Of a stretch of 64,000 bases of DNA, positions 25,082 to 45,376 are shown piece after piece. The DNA lies in NCBI GenBank assembly GCA_005281725.1, contig SSBO01000009.1, positions 793,817 through 857,816 of the forward strand, read 5' to 3'. Made by a program: the position numbers and the translations under genes. This DNA is from Wuchereria bancrofti (taxonomy: Eukaryota > Nematoda > Chromadorea > Rhabditida > Onchocercidae). Within the stretch, counting starts at the first letter, position 1; every line of letters starts with the position of its first letter. The notes beneath the pieces are model-generated. The model did no database searches. It had not been told where the DNA came from and saw only the letters and a list, made by a program, of their open reading frames with translations.

Positions 25082-28000
25082 ATGATGACAAAAACAGAGG
25101 ACGAAAAAAATGATAAAGAAGTAATGGATGAGAAGGTTGAATTAATTGCTAATGGTGGACGTATTCGATCCAAAGAGGACGAAGAAGCTTTGGACAAAAA
25201 AATTGCTGAAATTCGAAAAAAGAATCAATTGATCGAACAAAGGAAAGAAGTTAGATTTATTATTAAATTTTAATATTAACAAATATTGCTAATTACTATT
25301 GTTGTTAATTGCATCAATGAATAATTTGAAAACAAAAATAAATGAAATGCTAGAAATGAATAATTTCAGCAAATTTGGTCAAACTGAAAAATTCACTTCT
25401 AAATTTTGTTAATTAAAAATTACAGATATTATTTATTTCACAGATATATTATTTATTTTTCATCAAAAGAATTAAAATTAAATTTTATTTTAATTGATTG
25501 AACAACGAAAAGAAGTTTTTTTTACTAAATTTTTTCACTCTTTTCTTTTCTTTTTTTTCTTTGAACGAAAAAAAAAAAAGAAACTTTACTATTATTAAAT
25601 TTAATTTTTGTAATTTTATAAGTGAAATTTTTATTTTTGTTATTTTTGTTTTATTTTATTTTTCTTAAATTTAATTATAGGTTGTGGAAGAAGATCGAGC
25701 AAACTTTGTCAACGAATATGGCAAAATGAGCCTTTATGATAGAGCAAAAGGGACAATGTACAGAAATGTAAATTTTTCAACAAATCAAACTTAAAGGATA
25801 ATCCAAGTCATTTTCTATGGTAAACTTCCCCTTTCTCATACTAAGTATTATAATTAGAGTTTACACATATTACTCTTTTCATTCATTTATTCATTTCATT
25901 TTATTTTAGAAATTTTTTCTTTTCTTATTTACTATTTAAAATTAGAATTTTAATTGTTAACTATTATTATTATTATTACTAATTATTATTATTACTACTA
26001 CTAAGGTTAAATTATTGTACTAAGTATTATAATTAGAGTTTACACATATTACTCTTTTCATTCATTTATTCATTTCATTTTATTTTGCAGATTTTTTCTT
26101 TTCTTATTTACTATTTAAAATTAGAATTTTAATTGTTATTATTATTACTAATTATTATTATTACTACTACTAAAGTTAAATTATTGTACTAAGTATTGTA
26201 ATTATAGCTTACACATATTAGTCTTTTCATTCATTTATTCATTTCATTTTATTTTACAGATTTTGTCATTTAGTTTTTTTTTTTTTTTATTTATTTATTC
26301 GTTCATTTTGTTATTATCTGAAATTAGAATTTAAATTGTTGACTACAATTACTATTATTATTACTAAGGTTAAATTACTACTTATTAACGTTTAATAACT
26401 TACTTATAGGCAAATAGCTTTGATACAATACTATCACGTCATTCATTCACGTAAGTGTTATAGTAGAATTGAAAAGTTATAGTGAATAGATTACTTGTAT
26501 AGATATTTTTAAAAGACAGGAACGTGAAGTACGTCACTTTGCATTATAGACTATAAATTATCAAACTTCTCTGTATTTTTTCTTTATCTTTTAAAGATAA
26601 ATCTATCAATTTGTAATCATCTATAGTCTAAACTAATATGAAAATAGCTAAAGAATTGACGTTTTGGTTATACGTGAAATACGTCAAACACAATACTATT
26701 AATATTCTTCGCACTGAAATGTTATATTTTAAAATAAACTTTTATGCTTAATTACATTTATTTATTGCAAATAAATTTTAGCAATAAAAATTCAATTTTT
26801 TTTTCCTTTTTTTTTCTAATTTCAGAAACAAACGTTAAAGTCTAGGAAACCCGGAGAATGGGATCGGGAATGGGATGCTGGAAAGATAAGGTTTATCACT
26901 TTTTATCTTTCCCTCTCGATATTTTTTTTTTTTTTATCTTTCCTTCTCGATATTTTATTGTTTATTTTATGGGAAAAAAAAATTGTAAGTCGAGCTTTTA
27001 GATATAGTAAATGTTCAAAAAAGTAATTGAACATTTTTAATTTTTTCTTTTGTAAAAATTTTTTTAAGAAACATTAAAGAATCATTTTAATTTTTATCAC
27101 TTTAATTTTTATCATTAATTAATTTAATTTCTCTGAAAATTTTTTCATCTTTTCAATCATTTATAATCATAATTCAGGTTTTTTTTTTGATAATTATAAT
27201 TGTATATTTAGTGTTGAAAATTGGAAAGAGAATGTACCTGATATTGGCAATAGTAAAGGGTCAAATGCGCATTTTTTACGTCGATCAAAGAATCGTAGTA
27301 ATGGTACTAGAAGCAACAATAGCGCCACATCAAAAAAGATAGCTGAAATTAAGGAGAAGAAGCAGAAATTAGAAGGCGCTAAAGTTTGCACCGAAACAAA
27401 CAAAAATACTTCATTAACAAACAAAAAAGTATGCTTTTTTTTTGTTCTCAAAAACTGAATTAAAAAAAAATGTCACAAAAATTTCATTAAAAAAATTTCA
27501 AAAAAAAAAGAAAGAAAAGTTAATATCAAAAAAGAAAATTTTTTTTTTTAGAAAAAATAACAATAATTGATTGCAAAAGCTTAAACCTATGTAACATTTG
27601 ATGAAGATTAATGTGAGACACACGTAACCTTAGATCTTCATTTTTGTATTTGTTAAACAGACGTGACCTTAGATCTTCATTTTTGTACTTGTTAAACAGA
27701 CGTGACTTGTTAAACAGACGTGACCCTGGATCTTCATTTTTGCACTTGTTAAACAGACGTGACCTTAGATCTTCATTTTTGTACTTGTTAAACAGACGTG
27801 ACCCTGGATCTTCATTTTTGTACTTGTTAAACAGACGTGACCTTAGATCTTCATTTTTGTACTTGTTAAACAGACGTGACCTTAGATCTTCATTTTTGTA
27901 CTTGTTAAACAGACGTGACCTTAGATCTGAATCTTTGTATTTATCATTAGATACCATAACTCGATATGCAATAATATATTTGAATATCACTTATTTCATT

Positions 28001-29824
28001 TAAAATTATTCACGATTTTTTTTAAAAAAAAAATTTAAACAGAAATAAAAGGAACTTTTTTGCATTTCTTTGTAAATTTTTTACTACAATTCATTTATTT
28101 TTCTTTTAATTACATTTTATCTGTTTCAGTATGATAGATTGATTTTTAGTGAATCATAGAATTAATTATGTCATTCATAAAAACTTTTTCATTCATTTAA
28201 AAAAAATAAATAAATAAAGAAGAATTTTTTACTTTGATCGGTTTAATCTTAGGTTAGAAATTTCATTGGTATTATTTCTAATCTGAAATTACTTCTATAA
28301 AAATAATTATCAATTATTTATGAAGTAAATAGTATTGTTAACGTGATAAGAAAACAATTTTTTTTTTCTTCTGCTATTTAAAATATTTGATGATAAAAAT
28401 TCGAAAAATTTAAAGAGTTCCGGAAACTATAATAATGGTACTGTATTACGGAATACTAATTGCATGAAACCGATAAATAGAATGAAAATTTTTCATGCAT
28501 CTTCCAATCGAGAACCAAGTAAACAACAACAACAACAACAACAAAAGCAAAAACAACAACAAACCGGTGGAAAATACAGGAAGCAATCATCCAGAATATC
28601 CAGAAAATGTTTTTCTACTGGACGAATGAATTCAAATGATATTACGAATGCTTCAATTGCTACAGAACATTTGGATACAGTTAAAGTGAATATTTCAATG
28701 CTTGGATTGAAAAAGGTTCTCATTTTTGAATTCTAATTTTGTTAAAATTTAAATTCTGGTTAATTTGTAAAATATTCAAATGAATAATTTATAATTTCAT
28801 GTTTATGTGAATATTTATCCATTCTTTTCATCATAGCATTTAATATATATTTTAGAAATTAAAAAGATATTTCAGAAAAGTTTTTTTTTTTAATATTTTA
28901 GAAATTAAAAAGATGTCACAGATTATTTATCTTTGCAATTCCATTCATATACAGAAAATGAAAAATTGAATATATCTTTTTTTTTTGCATGTGTGTGTGT
29001 GTAGTCATTTAAGATTGAATTAATTCGAAATCAATATATTTGAAAAGTAATTGAAATCTTTAATGTTAGCAAATTGTGAAAGATAACTCTTAAGCTTTTA
29101 AAAAATTATTTTCTCATTTTGCAAAAAAAATGCAAAGATGATTTCAAATTTATATTTTTGCTTACTCTAAAAAATAATTCGTTCAATTAAAATCAAAATA
29201 AACTTAAAACCTAGTAACTTAATATTATAAATTAAATTTATAATTTTTTGATCAATACTATTATCCATTATTCTATTTTCTATATATACATAAAAACGGA
29301 AGTATTATTGACATATAGTTCATTTCAAAGGATGAAATATTAAGCTTAATGAGTTTGCTAAAATGGCTAAACTGCTTCTTTCTGGCTCTATATTGACTTT
29401 ATGGCGCAATTGAATATAACTGCATTAGTCAATTGCGCAATGAAATATTTTATGTAATATGAGTGAATATGTTTGGAGTTGAAGTTAGAATAGAAGAAAG
29501 TGTTTGAATTTGACTTCAGAATATTTACTTTCATTCAAAGCATCAATATAATATTCTCATTCTTATTTTCCATATATTTTTACCTCCTTTCTCTCCATCT
29601 CTCTCCCTGTCTCTCCCTCTCTCTCTCTCTTTCTATTCTTTTCTAGAATAAAATTAAATATAAAAGCTAAAGCATTATATGCACCTCTGTTCTTGTATCT
29701 AAATTGCAAAAAGGTGAAATTTGATATCAAACCACAGTATCCCATTACCAATAATTGTTTAGTTTCACTCTTTCCGACTTCTTCACTTACTTTTTTTTTT
29801 CTTCTTTTCTCTCTCCCTCTCTCC

Positions 29825-29856
<32 letters not shown>

Positions 29857-29951
29857 TACCTCATATTTTTAATATTTTCCTGAAATTATACGTTAGACTA
29901 AGAAATGAATGATATTTCAGGATGCACAAACAATTGTTAAATGTAATAGTA

Positions 29952-29983
<32 letters not shown>

Positions 29984-31734
29984 GATGATGATAATAATAA
30001 CAATGGCAAAATTAACAACAATTTTAAAATGCTATCAACAACAATCGTTAGCACTGCTAATGCTTCAACAATGCCAACTTTATCAATTGTCAAAGAATAC
30101 GGTAATTGATTAAAGAATTTTTTCTTTTTTTTTTTGAAAATGTTTAATTAAAAGAAGAAAGAAAAAAAGATTCATTCTAAAATTAATTATAAATTTGTCT
30201 AATCAAATTAACTTTTAGTTGTTTTATAGGTTATATTTTATGCTAAATTTTATTTAAACATTTTTAGTGTTAAAGTTATTTTGATAATTTTGTTTTATTT
30301 TACTATGAAATTAATTTGCAAAAGGAAAAGAAAAAAAAATTTTTTTTTTGATTGAAATAAACAAAAATATTGTTTCAAATCTATTACATTTTTCATTAAT
30401 ATAAGTTTATTAATTACTTTTATAGCTCTCAAATATCAAAAGAAATCAATCAATATTTGTACTTAATTACTGATATTTAACTATTTAATTACATAATATA
30501 TCATAAATTTATATATGACAGTAATCATTTGAATATTTAAAGTTTGACAATTTCAAATAATTTAAACAAAATTTTTTATTTTTTTTAAAGAATTTTTCAA
30601 ATTTTTTTTTTTAATTTATCACAATATTCCCTCTTTTTCTTTTAACTTAACTATTTTAAGTAATCAAAAATAATTGAACAATAAGAAATGAGCGGACAAA
30701 TGGGTTATTTACTGAACGACACTAATTTATATGACTCTTCTTTTTGACCTGCCATATGACAATGGTCATTTAAATTCTTTGTCGGCAATCCTTTAAAGTT
30801 TACATTTAACACTAACTTAATGATAACTTTATTAAAATATAAGGTTAAAAAATTACTGCTTCCTTAAATAATTTTGAAGTAAATACTTCTAAAATGACAC
30901 ATCATCAATGATTGCTAATATATCATACAAAAATTGTTCTGGTGACCCCGAAAGTGACAGATAAAAATGATTGGACAGATTAGTTGACACAAAACTGATG
31001 GAGTGGTTTCCGCAGATAATGGATTAAACCATTCGTTCAGTTTGAGTAATTATTTAGTCTGACTTCCGGTAAACTGCAAATGTTTCACAAATTAATTCTT
31101 CTGTTAGCTCAGCTGGCACTCTTCCGGATGATCCAGAAAAACCTTTTCACTTCTTCCAGAAAAATAAAAAATAAAACCTTTTCACATGCTAATTCCTTAT
31201 ATCATAATAATTTACATATTAGGAAAAAAATAAAAATAAAACATTTCATTTTGAAATTATAACACAACTTTCTATTTCTTTTTTTTTCCTGAATTATTTT
31301 ACCCGAAAGTATTATCAATTTGCAAAATAAAACTTGCAAAATTTTTATTCTTCAAATTTCATATAAATGTAAATATTTCGTTTATAAGTTAAAGATAAAA
31401 TTAATGAATTAATGATTATTAATTAGCTAATCAAATTGTTTTAGTTTGCTTAATTAATTAGCAACTAATTATGATTATCATAGAATAGCTCTTTTCAAAA
31501 CAAAACATTGAAATTAACTTATTTTTTTCTGCAAAATCAGAAGTATTTAATTTCATGTCTTTTTTTCAATTAAAATTTTAAGTTCCATAAAGCAGTTTAT
31601 AAATTTCAATTATTCAATTTTGAAATACTTGAATTATTATAAAATATTCTATTTCAGGAATCAATGATAAGGATATCGTTGTGATGGAAGATGTCAAAAA
31701 ACTGTTGGAAGAAATGTTATTGGAAATGAAATGA
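25082..31734 (+). CDS. CCDC9: CCDC9-family coiled-coil protein
   Basis: Seven exons: 25082-25249, 25681-25767, 26826-26890, 27212-27428, 28416-28715, 29921-30101 and 31658-31734 (TGA), 364 aa, all phases consistent. The N-terminal block EALDKKIAEIRKKNQLIEQR, followed by VVEEDRANF, is the coiled-coil that defines the CCDC9 family. The block RKPGEWDREWDAGK, encoded by exon 3, matches the second conserved CCDC9 block. The rest is low-complexity and probably disordered, with a Gln run in exon 5 (CAA repeats near 28520-28560) and Asn/Asp runs in exon 6 (AAT/GAT repeats near 29945-30005). The C-terminus ends in a short acidic helix (MEDVKKLLEEMLLEM). CCDC9 is reported as an exon-junction-complex-associated factor in mammals; a similar role here is inference. 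The low-complexity parts are probably evolving as microsatellites inside exons. Confidence 0.85.
25841..26390. repeat. Tandem repeat of 170-180 bp, about three copies, CCDC9 intron 2
   Basis: Copies begin CTAAGTATTRTAATTA at 25841, 26020 and 26189. Each continues with TTTACACATATTA and then CATTCATTTATTCATTTCAT. The third copy decays toward its end. Confidence 0.85.
26410..26450 (+). other. 41-nt exon-like unit in CCDC9 intron 2 (candidate poison exon)
   Basis: The unit is preceded by CTTATAG and followed by a full GTAAGT donor. The frame entering from exon 2 is open (ANSFDTILSRHSF). Its length is not a multiple of three. Joining it to exon 3 yields a stop after three codons. Whether it is ever spliced is unknown. 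Confidence 0.35.
27622..27928. repeat. 39-bp minisatellite in CCDC9 intron 4
   Basis: About eight units of 39 bp are built around CTTGTTAAACAGACGTGACC and TTAGATCTTCATTTTTG. One truncated unit lies near 27700. Two sequence classes exist, with CCTTAG or CCCTGG after CGTGA. The unit length is a multiple of three and the array is open on both strands. Confidence 0.92.
29606..29630. repeat. CT-rich microsatellite in CCDC9 intron 5
   Basis: An interrupted (CT)n run. A second CT run followed by (GT)n lies at about 29808-29856 in the same intron, just upstream of exon 6. Confidence 0.8.
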
Positions 31735-33675
31735 AATAAATTCGAAATGATAAATAATATTTTTATAATATTACTAATAAGTCATCAATAATTCGTATAT
31801 TTTGATTACTTATTATCAATGAAGAATTTATTGATGATGATGAATTAATGAATTAATTAATTGTGTATTATTTACCTATGCTGACGATATCTGCTACAAA
31901 TTTTTGCTATTATTATTATTACTATTATTATTATTATTACTATTACTATTATTATTATTATTTTAGTACGAACTTTTCTATGCGTTAAGTATTTTCGAAT
32001 TTTATAATATTTCGAAAAAAAANAAAAAAAAGGCGATAAAAGTGAACGAATAGTGCATTACCTCTCATTTAATCATTTGATTTCTTTTACCATCCAAAAA
32101 AAATAAAAAATAAAAAAATAAATAAATAAAGAAATAAAAAAGTAAAAAAAATTGAATTTGCAAAAACTTTTTTCTTCATAATGTTTATGGAAAATAAACA
32201 AATAATACCATAATTTTTTGGCGCAAATGAAAACCGATTAGAAAAGTTTGAAAAAAAAATGTGAAATAAAATAATTTAGAAAAAATTTTTGCTCGAGTAT
32301 AATTGTGAAAGATTAATTTGAATTTATGATGAATATTTGAAATTATTTGAGTGAATTCACAGTTAAATTATTCTAAGATTAAAATTTCAAACGAAGCGCT
32401 AATTTCTGAAACTGGATTTTAAGAAATGGTAATAAAATTTTGATTTCAAAATCATTTTTTATTTATTTTATAAAATTAAAAAATTATATTTCTTTTACTT
32501 CGGCAAAATTTTTTCTTCTTTTTTTTAGGATATTTTTACTTTATTACTTTGTCGAAGTTTTTTCTATTTCTTCCAGTATAGGTATTATTTTAACTATCGT
32601 AAAATTACAATAATAATTTTTTGCATAACTTTGTTTGAATTATAATTAAATTGTAATTAATTTTTTGGTAATTAATTAATCATTAACGCCTCAACTACAT
32701 TATTCTTAAATGTTTAAATGGAAAAATATCATTAAGTTTGCATATATTTTACTTCTTATTTCATTTCAAATTTAAATTCAGGAAGTGAGGAAAAGAAAGT
32801 GAAAGGAAAAAAAGAAAAGAAAACTAAAAAATTGCTTTCATCTTTTTTCGTTTTCTTTTTTCCTTCACTTTTTTTTTTTTTCAAAATGCTGAAATATTAC
32901 GGTGAAAATGTGACAAGTTTTTTCAACAAATCTGAAAAATTTCCTCCCTTACTCAAAAAAAAGAAAAAAAAAAGAAAAAAGAAATAATTAAGAAAGAAAT
33001 GAAAGAAAAAAAGTGATTTGAGGAAATCAATAATTAATAATTTATAAGAAGCGCAAAAATCATTCTTCAAGCCAAATTGAAATTTAATACGGGAAAATTA
33101 AAACAACAATGAAACTAATAAAAATTATTTTGCATCCATCAAACTTCAATATTTCTCTTTTAGTTACTTTTAATTTTTTTTTTTAAATACAAATTTTCGA
33201 AATCAGTTTTAATTGTATTTTTTAGCAATTAATTATTCTTCTTTATCTGTAAATGTAGCATTACATTAATAAAAGGAAAAAAAAANAAAAAAAAATTAAA
33301 ACTAAAGAAGTAAAATATACCGTAGGAAAATACTTTAAAAAATTTCATTCATCCAAGAGAAAAAAGAAAAGAGAGAGAGAGAGAGAAAAAAAAATTAAAT
33401 GAAAAATAACAGCAAAACTTATTGGAGAAATAAGAATGAATTTCGAAATCTTTTAAAATTAATTCCAATTATAAATTTTTGTTTTCTTTTATTAGTGAAA
33501 AAATTTTTATGCTCAAAATTTAATCAAATTTTATCATGCATAGATATAGTTTTTTTTTTTTCTGTAATAATGAAACATATTATTATTACTAGCTTTATCA
33601 GTGTTATCAGTGTTATCATTATCACTCATTTATTACTACATCATTTGAAGGTAGTCAAAATGATACCAATTTAGC

Positions 33676-33897
33676 AGCCAGAAAGCAACAAATCATCGAA
33701 CATTAAAACATACATTGAAAGAATTGGAGGAAGCCTGTTGAGGACTGTTGAATGATTGACAAGGTGTTAGGCGCAAATGTGACAGCCATGAGAGCCTTTG
33801 TGCCAGAAGATTACTTCGAAAACCATTGAAATGCTTCGATCCAAGGATTAGTTTTGAGGAAGATGCATTGCATTCGACCGCAGGCACTAATTTCTGA
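33676..33897 (+). pseudogene. Orphan coding-like island with two in-frame TGA codons
   Basis: This segment of 74 codons has much higher GC than its surroundings and reads like protein in one frame. Examples are HRTLKHTLKELEEAC near the start and CARRLLRKPLKCFDPRISF near the end, closing on TGA. TGA also occurs at codons 22 and 28 (33739-33741 and 33757-33759). CAATTTAG, a possible 3' splice site, lies just before it. I do not recognise the family. A decayed gene copy or retropseudogene is the simplest reading. An unrecognised exon or a chance open stretch cannot be excluded. Confidence 0.4.
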
Positions 33898-34580
33898 TGT
33901 ACTAAACCACTACCGCCATTGTTATCATCACCATTACCGCCTATCAATATCAGTCATCATTATTACCATTATCAGTTTTTTATTTACTATCATCGATTAT
34001 CATTGATAATTTATACTTTATTCAAAAGGAAGCTAATTTTAATTATTACTATTTTATCTAATTTATTGTTTTGTTTATTAAATAATTTCACATTGTTCAA
34101 TTTTGTTTTCTTATTTCTATTTGATAAAATGATAAAATAAAAAAAAAATTGGAATAGATAATAATAATTATGTTAGATACTTTTTCTTCTTCGTTTGTTT
34201 GATAAATTTTTACTTACTTATTCAATTGCTTTTTTTATCAAATCATATCACTAACAAAAATATTTGTTATTTCATTTAATTTCAAGAAATTTTTAAAGCA
34301 TTTCAATTATTATTTACCCACCTATTTCTAACTTCATATAAACATAAGACAAAAAATAAATAAATAACTCAATGTTAGAATTTATTTATGAGATATTGAT
34401 TAACTAATAATCAAATCTGATAATTTAAACTTTAATTATGTCTAAATTATCAAAAAAAAAAAAAAAGAAATGCTATCAACTGTTATCATTGATTCCTCTT
34501 ACATTGATTTCAATCTAGCAATCTAAGTAATCTTATATCATTTGCTGCTAGCTTCCTTCCATTACTTATAACTTGCATAT

Positions 34581-34890
34581 TTACCTTATTACTAACAAAT
34601 TATCAATTCACTGATAAGCGTTCATTTCTTAACAACAACAACAACAATAACTTATCATTCATTCATTTATCACTTTTTATTTACTATCACATGCTAACAT
34701 TCTCATATATTTACTTATATCTATTATTTCTGAATTTATCTTATTACTAACAAATTATCAATTTATTGATAAGCATTCATTTCATAACAACAATAAACAA
34801 CAAACAAACAACTTATCATACCATTTATTCACTTATAACTTTTTGTTTACTATCACATGCTAATATTTTCATATATTTACTTATACCTAT
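34581..34890. repeat. 155-bp tandem duplication
   Basis: Copies start near 34581 and 34736, sharing CTTATTACTAACAAATTATC, CAACAA runs and CTATCACATGCTAA. Confidence 0.85.
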
Positions 34891-35668
34891 TATTTTTGTT
34901 ATCATACAAAAAAAAAAAAAAAATGCAAAATTAATAAAAGACCAATTTAGATGACAAATTATGGATTACAAATGATAGCAATTTTGTTGAAATGTTTAGA
35001 AAATATTCGGTTTATGATTTGTCACCATCGTTTGCTTGGGATGGTTGACAGATGATTTACTTTACTTTTAGGAACATCGCCTTTTTTCTCCCTTTAACTA
35101 TGGTAGTATTTTTTTTTTTTTTTTTTTAAATCCCTCCCAATGAAATGTCCCACAGATGAGTGACAGTAGTTGAAAAATATTTTAAAATGAAAAAGAATAG
35201 AGGAGGAGGAAGAAAGAGGGAGAGAGAGAGAGAGAGAGAAGAGGACAAGGAAGAGGAGGAGGAGGCAAAGGGTTGACGAAATGATTTAGCTTTTCTTTTC
35301 GAACCAAAAACGCGCACCGCTTTGCATCTCCCATTTCACAATATCATCAACCAACAGCGCCATCTCATCATATCTCTCTTAATATTAACACCAATCGACG
35401 ATTATTCATTTCAATATTAAAAAGGGAGGAATAACCAATATTTTATTACAGTTACAGAATTTAAATTTTGGCTTATTTAATTCGTCAACGTGTGTAAAAA
35501 TATCAAATTCAAATTCAAATTGAAAAGAAAAAAAAAAAGGAAAGAAAGAAAAAAAACTGTACATTTCTTATTTTCATTCACTACAAATAGCCATCAATAA
35601 TTTTTTCTTCCTTTTTTTTTTTTTTTTTTTTTGGCTAATTTCAAATTACAAGGCTAATAATTATCATA

Positions 35669-44112
<8,444 letters not shown>

Positions 44113-45376
44113 TCGTTTTTTTTTTTTTTTTTCATTTCTAAAATTATTTTAAATATTATTTGGAAAAAAAAAAACAATCAATCATTTTTTGAATATATCA
44201 AATTTAAATTTAAAACAAATAATGTAACAAATATTTTAACTTATTTTAGTTTAAATGATTTGAAAAAAAAAAAATGGAAAGAAAAAAGCGATAGTTTTGT
44301 TAACATTTTAATATGAATATGCATTTGTTAGGAAATTTTTTTAAATGAATAGCAGTTTGTTTATATTTAAATTTCATTCCAAATTTTGTGAAATATTTTA
44401 GATTTAATTTATGATTTAATTTATTATTTTTTTTTTTATACTGATTTAATTTATTTGCTAAATGTATACGATCGCAATGTTGATTCATTTTTTTATTTTT
44501 TTACAATATAAAAAATAATGCTTTGTCATCAATCAATTGCATTTTGCGCATTTTTTGTGAATGCAATTTGCGCCCTTGAAAACACTCAGTTTACATATTA
44601 GTGTAAGATATGTAATTATTTCTTTTTTTTTTTTTTTTGAGGATTTATTAATTAAATTAAATAGTTGACAATTTTAGTGTGTTTTTACAATTTTAAAAAT
44701 TTTTGTTAAAAAATTCAGTAAAAAAAGGAATGGAAAAGATTTGGGTAATACCATTGAGTAGAAGTATCGAAATATTTAAATGATATTCATTGGTCGATTT
44801 AGATTTCAAAATTTTAGTATATTTTAATCATTTAATAATGTATTAAATAAAGCAACCAATTAATTTTATCAAAAAAAAAAAAACTATTCCAAACATAAAT
44901 TCGAATAGGAATTATCGTAAATTTGATTTAATCTTTTATTTTCAAATTTTATAATTAAATTTAATTCTTACTTTTATTTAATCTTTAGTGTCGTTCGTTT
45001 TTTCTCTGAATTTACTAAAATTTTGAAATGGTTGATCATCTTGCTGAGGTTTCACTTTATTTAAAATACTGATGGTATGACATTAACAAATATTATAAAA
45101 ATTATTAATCAATCAATAATCAATCAATCAATTAATTATTAGTACATGTAAAAGAAATTGATAAAATCAATACATAATTCAGTATAAACAAACGAATGAA
45201 ATTTGTGCAAAATTTTGATAAATTTCAACATTTTAACAAAATTAATAACAAATAAATCGGTGTAAAATTTCAACAATTTCAAATTTTAATTTATGACATT
45301 AATTTTTTAACAAATTCAATTACAATCATTTACCTTCGTTATCTTTTCTTTCTTTTTTTCTTTTCTAATAATTTGC
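44113..45376. other. Intergenic region between convergent SIX and Ly6 genes
   Basis: 1.26 kb of AT-rich 3' flanks. AATAAA at about 44846 could serve the SIX transcript if its 3' UTR is long. No further gene seen. Confidence 0.55.

Larger units (their letters stand above)
31735..35668. other. 3.9-kb intergenic region between CCDC9 and the SIX gene
   Basis: The interval is AT-rich with TTA repeats (31905-31965), two single-base Ns inside A runs (32023, 33286), a 155-bp tandem duplication, and a GA run at 35215-35240. One coding-like island is described separately at 33676-33897. I see no other exon. Confidence 0.55.

Noticed and set aside
27622..27928. Possible CRISPR array from evenly spaced repeats
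   Set aside because: The units are contiguous with no unique spacers, and the genome is eukaryotic.
27526..27990. 154-aa minus-strand open frame
   Set aside because: It is the 39-bp minisatellite read through; the flanks are low-complexity and there is no start context or partner exon.
31098..31125. tRNA A-box-like string GTTAGCTCAGCTGGCA
   Set aside because: No B-box (GGTTCGANTCC), no cloverleaf arms and no anticodon stem follow in the next 80 bases.
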